IMG/VR virus record: IMGVR_UViG_3300024308_000016
Span: 1 to 64,000 of that record
Reading direction: 5' to 3' (one strand)
From: a virus
Length of the DNA stretch: 64,000 nucleotides
Shown: piece after piece, positions 34,029-42,164 of the stretch
How positions within the stretch are numbered: position 1 is the stretch's first letter
Layout: every line of letters starts with the position of its first letter
Made by a program: the position numbers and the translations under genes
Notes under the pieces: generated by a model
What the model saw: the letters and a program-made list of their open reading frames with translations, nothing else
Told to the model about the DNA's origin: nothing
Databases searched by the model: none

Positions 34029-34114
34029 TAGAGTCACATCTTTTCTCGCTCACAACAATAGCTTAGTATTCTAGGCACAGTCAGAAACCCTCTTCTCGTA
34101 AAACGGAAACACCT

Positions 34115-36073
34115 ATGTCTGAAAAGTTCAACTTCAACGCCCGCGCTGGCCAAGCTCAAGCCGAGGAAGTGGAAGACGTGCAACCGCGTCAACCCTCCGC
34201 AGCTTCGGGTGGCCGTGCCGAAGAAGTGCGTCGCGTCTCCAGCCCCTTCAAGACCCTGGCTCAAGGCTCTCGCCTGGTGGGTCAGCGCATCGCCGAAAAC
34301 GCCGGCTCCGACAAGTTCAATGCCCTGCTCAAGAACGTGCAGGAAGTGTTCAAGGAAGCCGATGCGGCCAAGGACGAATTCGTGATCCTGCCCATGCCCA
34401 AGGAAGTGACCCGCATGCACTTCTCGGCCATCGTGCTGGCGCGTCGTCCCGAAGTGCCCGTGGTCGAAGGCTGGTCGGTCAACCACCTGGTCGTGGCCCA
34501 GGTCCTGATGGTGGAAGCCACCGGCGACAACCCGCGCCCCTACAACGACGACTCGGTGCGCAACCGCAACTTCCAGATCACGCCCACGTCCGAAGACGTG
34601 TACAACGAGATCTTCCAGAACGCCGCTCGCAAGGTTGTCACCGATGCCCTGCGCACCCAAGTGGCCGTCAACCTGATGGACTGCGTGATCGTGCGCCGCG
34701 ACTTCGATGTCACCAACATCAACGACGTGCGCCGCCTGATCTCGGCCGCCACCACCGGCATCACCACCCGCGCCATGCAGCGTCACCCGGACTTCACCGA
34801 CTGGAACCTGTCGGGCTGGACCGACGGCATCCGCGACATCCAGCTGCCCGTGAGCATCGAGTCGACCACGACCGAAGTGCAAACGACTGCCAACGGCGAT
34901 GTCGTGCATGCGGACATGGTCATCACCGTGGGCGTGGAAAGCCGTCAGCGTGATCGCACTCCGCGTTTCAACGACGACATCAGCTCCGAGCCCGTGTGCG
35001 AAACCTCGGTGAACATCGAGCTGGTTCCCGTGAACCCGGACTTCCTGGACGATGCCGACATCAACCGCGGCCGTCGCCGTCGCCGTGACCAGGACTTCGT
35101 TCCCCAAGCGGCCTGGATGCCTCGCGCCAACATCGTGAATATCGAACAAATGCAGGCCCGCACCCTGGCCGGCATCCTGTTCTCCATCGCTTCGGTGTCC
35201 GAGCTCAACCGTGACCGCCAGTGGGCGTCGCTGTTCCGTCCCCGTCGTGGTGCCGGCCGCAAGGACGTGAACTTCTACGACATCGGCGCGCTGAACATCC
35301 ACGCAAACGTGGCCGACGAAAAGGGCGACTTCGGTCAGCCCATCGACACCACGATCCCCGAGTTCGGGGACGAAGAGTTCAGCATCTTCCTGGACCGCAC
35401 GCTGACGCAGCAGATGGCCATCGGCATCGACTGCCCGGACACCGGCCTGCAGGCGTTCTACACGGCATCGTTCGCGGCCATCGCCACCGGCGACAACAAG
35501 GTGCGCCAGCGCGCGACCATGGACGTGTTCGACGCAGCCATGGATCTGACCAACGGCGCCGTCGAGATGTTCTTCGATCCCACCAAGGATCAGATCATCG
35601 AAGGCCCCGGCGAGCGCTTCCACATGGGCTACTGGACCGACGCCAACGGCCAACGCCGTGACATCCGTCAGCTGGCATCGTTCCTGCCCGTGGCCAACAT
35701 GGTCGCATCCAACGGCTCCAACATGCGTCTGCTCGACGACTGGCTGGACACCTGGTTCGGCAGCCAGGACGAGAACTACCGCCTGGCCGAGCGCCTGAAG
35801 CTGCTCAACGCCATCTGCGACGATTCGCTCGTTGTCACTGGCATGGGCATCCGTCCTACCGTGACCGGCCACTTCGCCGACGCACTGGCCAAGGGCATCC
35901 GCGAAACCAACGTGCCTCTGGTGCCTCGTAACGGCGACCACAACACGGTGCTCCAACAGCGCCGCGTGGTGGCCGGCTACGGCACAGGCGCGCTGCTGCG
36001 CACCACCGGCGTGAGCCGCTCGCTGGAGCGCCGCGGTGGTGACGGCCGTCGCTACCGCCGCAGCTACAACTGA
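34115..36073 (+). CDS. chmA: Chimallin-like phage nuclear shell protein
   Basis: The protein is predicted to form the square-lattice protein shell that encloses the replicating phage genome and excludes host nucleases. It is 652 aa, about the length of known chimallins, without membrane spans. Both ends look disordered: an N-terminal 40 residues rich in Ala, Gln and Glu, and a C-terminal arginine/glycine-rich tail (SLERRGGDGRRYRRSYN), in line with the flexible segments that link subunits in the family. The middle is a large alpha/beta region with motifs such as FVILPMPKEVTRMHF and MGIRPTVTGHFADAL. The gene has the most GC-rich, regular codon use in the window, fitting very high expression. 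It stands alone between promoter copy 6 and a hairpin, next to a phage RNA polymerase gene, an arrangement seen in phiKZ-type phages. Assignment rests on these features and overall likeness, not on an alignment. Confidence 0.8.
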   Translation: MSEKFNFNARAGQAQAEEVEDVQPRQPSAASGGRAEEVRRVSSPFKTLAQGSRLVGQRIAENAGSDKFNALLKNVQEVFKEADAAKDEFVILPMPKEVTRMHFSAIVLARRPEVPVVEGWSVNHLVVAQVLMVEATGDNPRPYNDDSVRNRNFQITPTSEDVYNEIFQNAARKVVTDALRTQVAVNLMDCVIVRRDFDVTNINDVRRLISAATTGITTRAMQRHPDFTDWNLSGWTDGIRDIQLPVSIESTTTEVQTTANGDVVHADMVITVGVESRQRDRTPRFNDDISSEPVCETSVNIELVPVNPDFLDDADINRGRRRRRDQDFVPQAAWMPRANIVNIEQMQARTLAGILFSIASVSELNRDRQWASLFRPRRGAGRKDVNFYDIGALNIHANVADEKGDFGQPIDTTIPEFGDEEFSIFLDRTLTQQMAIGIDCPDTGLQAFYTASFAAIATGDNKVRQRATMDVFDAAMDLTNGAVEMFFDPTKDQIIEGPGERFHMGYWTDANGQRRDIRQLASFLPVANMVASNGSNMRLLDDWLDTWFGSQDENYRLAERLKLLNAICDDSLVVTGMGIRPTVTGHFADALAKGIRETNVPLVPRNGDHNTVLQQRRVVAGYGTGALLRTTGVSRSLERRGGDGRRYRRSYN

Positions 36074-36112
36074 TCGACTAGATCGGAAGTAGTTCCATCG
36101 ACATGAACTTAT

Positions 36113-36154
36113 CTACCTCCTCCCGGGAAACCGGGAGGAGGTAGGTAGGTTTTA
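36113..36154 (+). terminator. Strong hairpin, terminator of the shell gene
   Basis: CTACCTCCTCCCGG-gaaa-CCGGGAGGAGGTAG, a perfect 14 bp stem with a GNRA loop, followed after a short gap by a weak TTTTA run. It may also protect the 3' end of the shell mRNA. Confidence 0.75.
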
Positions 36155-36203
36155 TGTTCGACCCCTAAAAAGTAAGATTGCCTGCATCCCTAGAGTTTCT
36201 CAT

Positions 36204-36398
36204 ATGACTATCGCACAGACTGAGTACAAAGCTGTTGTCCAATCTCCCCGAGGAGTCTTCATCTATGACTCCGAAGGCAAACCCTTCAGACAGTTCCTTG
36301 AGTTCATCAAGCAGCTGCACTTCTTCGATGTCCGCCCGATCATTCGTATCCACGGCGTGCATGCCCAAACAGCTCTGGCTGTGCCTATAGTTCTGTGA
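36204..36398 (+). CDS. Hypothetical protein, 64 aa
   Basis: A small alpha/beta protein (VFIYDSEGKPF, then FLEFIKQLHFF) between two hairpins. No clear ribosome site or promoter element precedes it, so it may be expressed by read-through from the shell gene. No domain recognised. Confidence 0.5.
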   Translation: MTIAQTEYKAVVQSPRGVFIYDSEGKPFRQFLEFIKQLHFFDVRPIIRIHGVHAQTALAVPIVL

Positions 36399-36412
36399 CG
36401 CGGAACTTTCGG

Positions 36413-36471
36413 GAGTCTAGGAAAGACGCAGAGGAGCCGCTGGGCTCCTTTTCCTAGACTCTCTTTTTTTG
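36413..36471 (+). terminator. Rho-independent terminator
   Basis: GAGTCTAGGAAA pairs with TTTCCTAGACTC around an inner AGGAGCC-gctg-GGCTCCT stem, followed by CTTTTTTTGTC. One of the strongest in the window. Confidence 0.9.
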
Positions 36472-36545
36472 TCTGCAATAAGATATGCAAACAAAACACA
36501 CCAGCTCTATAAACTGATCCCGCGATACCGTTTGTAGGTGGCATC

Positions 36546-36564
36546 GATCACTTACACCTTACTT
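36546..36564 (+). promoter_or_regulatory. Promoter-like element, copy 7 (RNA polymerase gene)
   Basis: CACTTACACCTTACTTG matches the consensus, then GACATGAGGAG replaces the usual AGGA. It lies just ahead of the RNA polymerase gene. Confidence 0.65.
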
Positions 36565-36616
36565 GGACATGAGGAGAGATCCTCAAATATGTCCGCCATT
36601 ATTGAAAGGAGCCAAC

Positions 36617-37744
36617 TTGCCAATTGTTCTGGAAGTAGAAGACCACGATCGGATGTTTGCGCAAACTATCGAGCGCGTGGAGCCTATCTTTCTCAACGAC
36701 CTTGCCAACAGCACGGAAGAAGACAAAGAACGCATCCGCGCGCTGACGATGAACCAGCTCAATTCCGACACCATCTCGATCATTCCCAGATGCGGCTGCG
36801 GCCACACCAAAGGACGATTCGCCCTGGGCAAGCAATGCCCCGTGTGCCAAGATGTGGTCAAGAGCAACATCGACGAGTCAGTCACCAGCTTGCTGTGGTT
36901 CCGTAAACCGGAATTCGTGCACAAGCTCGTGAACCCGGCTGTGTGGTCGATGCTCAGCTCCTACTTCTCCAAAAGCAATTTCAACGCGATACAATACCTC
37001 ACCGACAACTTGTATACGGCGGGCACTCGTACACCTCCGGAGATCGAAAAGCTCTCCGAGTACGGCTTCGAGCGTGACTTGAACTTCTTCACCCGCAACT
37101 TCGACGACGTCTTAGGCGGGCTGATGAGCGCGTTCAAGCAAAAGGCCAACAAGCCTTATCGAGAGCTCATCGATTTCCTGGACGACAACAGGAGCCGTAT
37201 CTTCAGTGACCAACAACCCGTGCTCAACCGCGCGATGTTCGTTGCTGACAAGACCAACTTGGGCATCTACATGGAGAACTCCGTCAAAGATGCCCTTGAC
37301 GCGTACTACCACGTCGTCTCCATCGACAAAGACTTCCATGACAGAAGCGAGAAGGTGATCGTCAATCGCACTGCACGCATGCAGGCGCGTATGGCGGCGT
37401 TCTTCGACAGCTACACTGGCACCAACATGCAGCCCAAACCCGGGCATGCACGGCGCCACGTCTATGGATCTCGTGTCATCTTCTCTGCGCGAGGCGTGAT
37501 CAGCTCCACCACTGACCACCATCGCCATGATGAGATCGGAGTACCCTGGTGTATTGCGGTGCCGATGTTCCAGCACCACCTCGTCGGCATGCTCATGCGT
37601 CACGGCTTCACCTACAACGGTGCGCTGGGCTATGTGTATAGGCATGTGCACATCTACGATGAGCTGCTGCATCGCTTCTTGGACCAAATCTTCAGGGAGT
37701 ACCCGGGTGGCCGAGGACCATCGATGCTCCTCCATCGAAACGAT
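36617..37744 (+). CDS. Phage RNA polymerase beta-prime N-terminal part, exon 1
   Basis: Exon 1 codes for about 375 residues of a multisubunit-type RNA polymerase subunit. CGCGHTKGRFALGKQCPVC (residues 59-77) is the zinc ribbon of bacterial beta-prime. RRHVYGSRVIFSARGVISS (279-297) matches the region read as KRVDYSGRSVI in E. coli. GPSMLLHRN at the end matches LLNRAPTL, cut before the PTL. Reading then hits a stop within an intron. The TTG at 36617 is preferred as start because AAAGGAG lies 5 bases before it; an ATG at 36569 is the alternative. The last codon GAT (37742-37744) pairs with a candidate internal guide and would add an Asp between HRN and PTL. Phage nuclei use such polymerases for transcription independent of the host enzyme. 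Confidence 0.8.
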
Positions 37745-39135
37745 TAGTAAACTATGAAATAGCATTCCTAATTAAGTGGACCAACTTAGTGAGGAAGCTA
37801 TGCCAATTCCAGCATTTACAAAAGAGTACAAACATCTCGGGAAGATTTACCGAGCTGTTCCCGGTTATCGACGACTGATAGTCTCTGAAGACGGAGAGTT
37901 TTATCGTCTTGGTGAAGACGGGAATCCTGCAAAGAGATGCCCGCAGTTCAAGATGCACAACACCCGCACTGAGCGAAGATCAGACACTACGTACTATTGG
38001 ACAGTACGAGAGATCGCGGATAATGGTGGCGTCAAAACCACCGGTGCTCACATCTTGGTGTGCAGAGCGTGGAATGGAATGCCCCCGGATGACGGGATCA
38101 AGTACGACGTTAACCACAAAAATAGCATCAAGACGGATAACAGGGCTGAAAACCTTGAATGGTCGACACGCTCGCAGAACATTGCTCACTGTTTCGATAG
38201 TGGGGAGAACTGCGCTGCCGTCCGGATCATCCAGCGAAACATAGAGACGGGGGAAGAGAAAATCTTCCGAAGTATCAAGAACTTCGCTGAGACCATGGGA
38301 CTATTTCGCGTGAATGTTCGCAGTTTCATCGCTGCGCATTCTAAGGAGCCTCATAACGGCTTCATCTACTCCATTGAGGAGCCGCGAAACTTCCGCATAA
38401 AGCCTGTACGTTATCAGACGAAAGAAGTGGCCTACTTCGATTATACGTCGCGAAAGCTCACAATCTGCTCCAGTATAGAGCATGCTAGTCTAGAGACAGG
38501 CATAAAGAGTGCGACCATCAAGCACGCGTGTAACCGCTTTGCTAACGATGGTGTCGCTGAGCCGACGCGTCAGTTCTTCTTCCAGTTTTTCAAACCTGGG
38601 ATGGAGTGGCCAGAATTCACTGCTGAGGAATTGGAGAAGTTCGAAAAGCGGTTCTTGAATTTTTCAAGAGCTGCAAGCGGACCTCGAAAACATAGTTCAG
38701 AATCATTTCCCTCTACAGAAATGTAGTTGTATCCCGGAACACCGGGAGTAAGTTCTTGAATTGCGGGAACATCTCGTAAGGTCCCCACTACCAAGCCAGT
38801 GTAGTAATGCGCTGGTGGCCTGGGTAACTACCAGGGTACGGTAACAAGGTGGGGAATAGAGACAATCCGCAGCGAAGCATCCGGAAACGGATGAACGTTC
38901 GACGGTCATCGAAAGGGGAAGGAAGTCGGGTAAGACTCCTGAGACCGAGTAGAGTAGGGCCCAAGTGGGTGCAGTAGCAAACTGCCGTAAGCCGAAGCGG
39001 GAACAGTCTGACCACTGAAAGGTGAAGACTAAGATATGACCTGTGCCACGCAGCTGAGTGATCGGCTGGTTTCCGAGAGGCGTGGAGGGTGTCGATGCAC
39101 ACCTGGACTTGCTAACGACAAGTTTGGACAAACAG
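37745..39135 (+). ncRNA. Group I intron 1, carries HNH endonuclease gene
   Basis: The catalytic core lies after the endonuclease gene: a Q-like AATCCGCAGCGAAGC (38864-38878), R with GTTCGACGGTCAT (38897-38909) and S with AAGATATGACCT (39031-39042). GGTCAT in R pairs with ATGACC in S to form P7. A candidate guide GTTGT near 38704-38712 pairs with the end of exon 1 (ACGAT). The 3' end is set at the G before CCCACTTTA, where the protein reading resumes as PTLMQG. Boundaries are uncertain by a few bases. Confidence 0.8.
37800..38726 (+). CDS. NUMOD4-HNH homing endonuclease in intron 1
   Basis: The N-terminus (YRAVPGYRRLIVSEDGEFY) fits the NUMOD4 motif. HILVCRAWNGMPP, then VNHKNSIKTDNRAENLEWST (residues 104-123) is a classic HNH_3 domain with H106 and the N and H of the core. 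The second half contains NUMOD1-like helix-turn-helix repeats (residues about 150-180 and 220-250), which bind DNA. The enzyme would cut intronless alleles of the polymerase gene near the insertion site so that the intron is copied in. Codon use is more AT-rich than in neighbouring phage genes, in line with separate origin. The ATG at 37800 with GAGGA before it is chosen; a GTG at 37776 is possible. Confidence 0.85.
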   Translation: MPIPAFTKEYKHLGKIYRAVPGYRRLIVSEDGEFYRLGEDGNPAKRCPQFKMHNTRTERRSDTTYYWTVREIADNGGVKTTGAHILVCRAWNGMPPDDGIKYDVNHKNSIKTDNRAENLEWSTRSQNIAHCFDSGENCAAVRIIQRNIETGEEKIFRSIKNFAETMGLFRVNVRSFIAAHSKEPHNGFIYSIEEPRNFRIKPVRYQTKEVAYFDYTSRKLTICSSIEHASLETGIKSATIKHACNRFANDGVAEPTRQFFFQFFKPGMEWPEFTAEELEKFEKRFLNFSRAASGPRKHSSESFPSTEM

Positions 39136-39243
39136 CCCACTTTAATGCAGGGGTCGATGCAGCGAGTCTTCGGGAAACTGAAGACGGACCCTAGAGATAA
39201 GACTATCTCCATGTCGATCTTGATCGTCGTAGCTCCCAACGCT
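39136..39243 (+). CDS. RNA polymerase beta-prime, exon 2
   Basis: Thirty-six codons read PTLMQGSMQRVFGKL at the start and ISMSILIVVAPNA at the end. They join the LLHRN end of exon 1 and lead into the metal-binding loop, matching the order of E. coli beta-prime (APTLHRLG ... YNADFDGD). The 3' end after AACGCT pairs with the guide GGCGT at 39267-39271 (P1), including the usual U-G pair at the splice site. Confidence 0.75.
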
Positions 39244-39567
39244 AAATTGGCCTATACGTCAGAAATGGCGTAGTGAATCTTACTGAATTGCTGGAACCCC
39301 CTAAGAGCCCCACTACCACTGCGAGCGGTAACGCAAAGCGACGGTTTGACAAGTGTGAGGATTGGACAACCAGCAGCGAAGCCTCCTTACGGGTGGAGGA
39401 ACGTTCAACGACTATGGCTGAGATGCCAGTACACTCAAGTGAGTGGAAGTAGTAAGCACCTTACCGGATAGAGCCGAAGGTGAAGATATAGTCTGACCTT
39501 TAGGGAAAGCCTAAAGACGCGCGTAATGGCGCTAGATAGTACTAACGACACTATCTGAACGCCCGTC
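39244..39567 (+). ncRNA. Group I intron 2
   Basis: Core elements are a Q-like ACCAGCAGCGAAGC (39369-39382), R with GTTCAACGACTAT (39403-39415) and S with AAGATATAGTCT (39483-39494); GACTAT and ATAGTC form P7. P1 forms with exon 2 as described. A P10 pairing of GAAAT (39262-39266) with ATTTC (39569-39573) would put the 3' splice one base later than the protein reading needs (see finding). There is no gene inside. Confidence 0.8.
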
Positions 39568-39579
39568 GATTTCGATGGT
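39568..39579 (+). CDS. RNA polymerase beta-prime, micro-exon 3 (DFDG)
   Basis: Twelve bases, GATTTCGATGGT, encode Asp-Phe-Asp-Gly, the middle of the universal NADFDGD loop that binds the catalytic magnesium. NA comes from exon 2 and the last D from exon 4. The 3' end GATGGT pairs with GCCATC (39584-39589) of intron 3. The micro-exon is flanked by two group I introns. Confidence 0.7.
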
Positions 39580-39899
39580 CGATGGCCATCATTAAACTCT
39601 TTTAATTGTCAGGGAAACCCTTAGAGCCTCCGATTGGAAGATTGGGCAATCTGCAGCGAAGCCTCCCAATAGGGAGGAACGTTCAACGATCATCGAAAGG
39701 GTAGGGCGTACAGCCTGAGTAACCGAGTAGAGTAGAACCCGCTAGCCATTAAGGCGGGAAGAAACGGAGAGCTCCCAGAAATGGGAGAAGAAATGATCTC
39801 AGCCGGTGTGAAAGCATCGGACGCTCTGTACGGTGTACAGGGTCCCCTGGGTGGTGCCAGGGTAAAGACGCCCGAGTGCGGCGTGTACAATGCAAACTG
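39580..39899 (+). ncRNA. Group I intron 3
   Basis: P1 is formed by exon GATGGT with guide GCCATC right after the splice site. Q-like CTGCAGCGAAGC (39651-39662), R with GTTCAACGATCAT (39681-39693), S with AAGAAATGATCT (39788-39799); GATCAT and ATGATC form P7. It ends in G at 39899, as expected. It resembles intron 2 in the AATTG, CCTTAGAGCC and GAGGAACGTTCAACGA stretches, so they are probably related copies. Confidence 0.8.
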
Positions 39900-40076
39900 G
39901 ACGCACTCAACTTGATGTTGGCGCCTGATGCCAAGATGGCCCGGTTCTGGGAAGTCTTTGCACCGGACTACAACATCTTCTTGATGGAAAACCCGATGGA
40001 GGCATCGGGCAACCTTGCGCTGACCAAACCCGTGGTGATGAGCGGGGGTGAATGGTTGGCTGACGAGGACGACTGA
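39900..40076 (+). CDS. RNA polymerase beta-prime, exon 4 and C-terminus
   Basis: The reading DALNLMLAPDAKMARFWEVF follows DFDG to complete NADFDGDALNL, the catalytic loop and following helix, and ends with an acidic tail EWLADEDD and a stop. The spliced protein would be about 473 residues, ending soon after the catalytic loop as expected for a split beta-prime whose remainder is a separate gene elsewhere. Confidence 0.75.
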   Translation, partial: DALNLMLAPDAKMARFWEVFAPDYNIFLMENPMEASGNLALTKPVVMSGGEWLADEDD

Positions 40077-40085
40077 CAGTGATCT

Positions 40086-40123
40086 CTATCTCCCGGCTCC
40101 CATCTAGGGAGGCCGGGAGATAG
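40086..40123 (+). terminator. Hairpin terminator after RNA polymerase gene
   Basis: CTATCTCCCGGC pairs perfectly with GCCGGGAGATAG, followed by GGTCTGTTTC. The T run is weak. Confidence 0.65.
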
Positions 40124-40155
40124 GGTCTGTTTCTATATGAAAGGAACTAGGAGTT

Positions 40156-40353
40156 ATGGAGATACTGCAAACTGAAGCCACTGTACACATTACGGAGCCG
40201 GCTGTGATGATGACGTCTATAGCGATCACAGATCCGCAGCTGCTCAAGGTGGTAGGCGGTCCTTATGCGAGTCCTATGGGGTTTGAGCGCTTTGAAGCTT
40301 ACCAAGAGCACATGAAGCAGCCCGCTCGCTGGTACGACCGCCACCGCCGCTAG
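40156..40353 (+). CDS. Hypothetical protein, 65 aa
   Basis: A small protein with methionine-rich centre and basic end (RWYDRHRR). TAGGAG precedes the ATG. It is first in a long run of closely spaced small genes (40156-44651). No domain recognised. Confidence 0.6.
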   Translation: MEILQTEATVHITEPAVMMTSIAITDPQLLKVVGGPYASPMGFERFEAYQEHMKQPARWYDRHRR

Positions 40354-40363
40354 GAGCTCGCAG

Positions 40364-40702
40364 ATGAAACTATCGGAGCGCTTAGAGGTGCTTGATATAA
40401 ACACCAAGCTCAACCAACTGAGGATGAGTATCGCGCTGTGCTACAACCACATGTCCCGGGAACTGGGGATACTGCTGGGCGACATACCTGAGGATATCCG
40501 GAAGGTACAAAAGCAAGCGGCAGCGATGGTCGATCAGATCTTTACCTCCGAAGCACTCACCCACAACAAGGTGGTCTATCCGGATGTCGAGATCGAGGAC
40601 ATGCGGGCTACGCTGGTAGTAGCCAGGCATGCGCACGATTATGGCCAGCAGTTGTGCAAGAAGGCGGAAGCTATGGCCCGTGCACTGAGGAATGGGTCAT
40701 GA
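40364..40702 (+). CDS. Small helical protein, 112 aa, MKL family
   Basis: Nearly all helical, beginning MKLSERLEV; the next gene begins MKLSERGQV. The two share length and a pattern of four or so helices and are probably paralogues, as are the array proteins at 45470-48567. AGGAG lies before the ATG, and the stop overlaps the next start. Function unknown. Confidence 0.65.
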   Translation: MKLSERLEVLDINTKLNQLRMSIALCYNHMSRELGILLGDIPEDIRKVQKQAAAMVDQIFTSEALTHNKVVYPDVEIEDMRATLVVARHAHDYGQQLCKKAEAMARALRNGS

Positions 40703-41043
40703 AACTATCTGAGCGGGGCCAGGTGATCGAGCTCTATCGCGAGGTGACTGACATGCAGCGCGAGCTGACGAAGGTCACGCAGCAGGTCAACATCCTGTAT
40801 GCTCGGACGGACATGGTGTATCGCACCACGGAGATGACTCAACTGTTCTCCATCGTGGACCGCGCGCTCGATACGCTGTGGACGTTTGCTGATGGCCTGT
40901 ACGTCTTTACTGTGGCGGATGTGGAGTTCTCGATGCCCGTGGTCTTTCATAGAGAGGCCCAGTCTGAGGCCATCCAGGGAACCAACGCAGCCAACACGCT
41001 GATCAACCTGCTGCGAAACTGTTTACAAAAGAGGAGCAAATGA
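40699..41043 (+). CDS. Small helical protein, 114 aa, MKL family
   Basis: Paralogue of the previous gene by its MKLSER start and all-helical layout. It overlaps the genes on both sides by four bases (ATGA), indicating coupled translation. Function unknown. Confidence 0.65.
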   Translation: MKLSERGQVIELYREVTDMQRELTKVTQQVNILYARTDMVYRTTEMTQLFSIVDRALDTLWTFADGLYVFTVADVEFSMPVVFHREAQSEAIQGTNAANTLINLLRNCLQKRSK

Positions 41044-41324
41044 GAAGACACGACTACAAGGCGGCGCTCTATCGCCCCACCAAGATGCCCAGGGGCTGCA
41101 AGCTCGCGTTTGTGGGCTACGAGGAGGAGGGTAAGTGGAAGGCTTTGACGCTGGCCAGCGCTTTGATGAGCCAGGCTGTCGAAGAAGACGAGGCCCAGGA
41201 CTGGGAACTGCGTTTCATGAACGAAGACGACCGTGCGTTCGAGGAAGTGGTGGGCGCTGGCCTGCTGGACTGCTGGGTGATCGTGCGTACTGAACCCGAC
41301 TTGGCGCAGCTCGATTGTGGCTAG
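41040..41324 (+). CDS. Hypothetical protein, 94 aa
   Basis: A basic N-terminus (RRHDYKAALYRPTK) and an acidic second half with alternating helix and strand. It is coupled to the previous gene by overlap and overlaps the next by 8 bases. No motif recognised. Confidence 0.6.
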   Translation: MRRHDYKAALYRPTKMPRGCKLAFVGYEEEGKWKALTLASALMSQAVEEDEAQDWELRFMNEDDRAFEEVVGAGLLDCWVIVRTEPDLAQLDCG

Positions 41325-41706
41325 CGCATCCGACTACCCGCCATGCAGGCCAGGGCTTAAACGCTACCGCATCCGCTTTTACAGCGGCAACTACGAGGAC
41401 GAGGGTTGCTCTCGTCCCAGCTTCCCGGTATGGATCAGCTCTCAGCGAGATCGCCGTGATCCGGACCTGGAGTATGGCGTTGAGGGCTGGGATGCCGTCA
41501 GGTCCCTGCAAACCACTGACGATGAAGATCTGTGGGACTGGGTCCAAGAAGCGTATGCCCGTGACGACTGCTGCTTTGTGGGCTTCATCGACGCACACAG
41601 CTATCAGTCAGCCTTGGTTCGGATAGGCACGCACTTTCCGGACTACTACGACTTGGAGATCGAACAAGTGGCCTACGACTGGCTGCCTGGATCTCGTTTC
41701 CCTTAA
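41317..41706 (+). CDS. Hypothetical protein, 129 aa, GTG start
   Basis: An aromatic- and acid-rich protein with two pairs of cysteines (GCSRPS, DDCCFVGF). The GTG at 41317 overlaps the previous gene. No domain recognised. It has several tryptophans, which suggests a compact folded domain. Confidence 0.55.
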   Translation: MASASDYPPCRPGLKRYRIRFYSGNYEDEGCSRPSFPVWISSQRDRRDPDLEYGVEGWDAVRSLQTTDDEDLWDWVQEAYARDDCCFVGFIDAHSYQSALVRIGTHFPDYYDLEIEQVAYDWLPGSRFP

Positions 41707-41723
41707 ATCTGAAAGCAATTATC

Positions 41724-42161
41724 ATGTCTCTGTATATCCGTGGTGTTTTGGTCGATCAACACAATGGCTTCGACGAGGTCAAACATGTGGCGGAGTTCCA
41801 CGATGGCGCGCCTGACAGCGTAGGCTTCATGTCGGTGTTGTTCGGTGCCAAAAAGCGTACAGCTCCCCCGTACCTGGCTCAGACCCCGCATACGCTGCCG
41901 ATGTCAGCCATTACTCGTTTCTATGACGGGGAGTGGAACTTCGGCTTTTGCCGCTACTCCATCACCCGCGAAGAGCTCAAGAAGCTCACGCCTGAGCTGG
42001 TGATCGAAGACCGCAGGCCACATGGCCACGGCAGCCCGCTGCCTGAGGGTGAGCCCGGTGTGATGACCACCGCTGGCGAGTACCTTCATGAGGACTCATT
42101 TGCGTTCGTCAAGCGCCTGCTCAATGAAGACGGCAATATCTTCCACTTTTTCATTGGGTAA
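41724..42161 (+). CDS. Hypothetical protein, 145 aa
   Basis: A mixed alpha/beta protein with a proline-rich centre. CTGAAAGC lies before the ATG. It is followed by the next gene after 3 bases. No motif recognised. Confidence 0.65.
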   Translation: MSLYIRGVLVDQHNGFDEVKHVAEFHDGAPDSVGFMSVLFGAKKRTAPPYLAQTPHTLPMSAITRFYDGEWNFGFCRYSITREELKKLTPELVIEDRRPHGHGSPLPEGEPGVMTTAGEYLHEDSFAFVKRLLNEDGNIFHFFIG

Positions 42162-42164
42162 CCC

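Noticed and set aside
34034-35956. Very long open frame (640 codons) on the minus strand across the shell gene
   Set aside because: It is a shadow of the GC-rich, codon-biased shell gene: composition is full of His, Val, Gly and Asp as expected from antisense reading, and no ribosome site or promoter serves it.
39058-39273. 71-residue gene starting at 39058
   Set aside because: Only its middle is protein-like and that part is exon 2 of the polymerase; the beginning and end are intron sequence.
38727-39900. Interpretation of the broken polymerase gene as a decayed pseudogene
   Set aside because: The gaps carry intact group I intron cores with pairing P7 helices, and the exons join into an uninterrupted, motif-complete protein.
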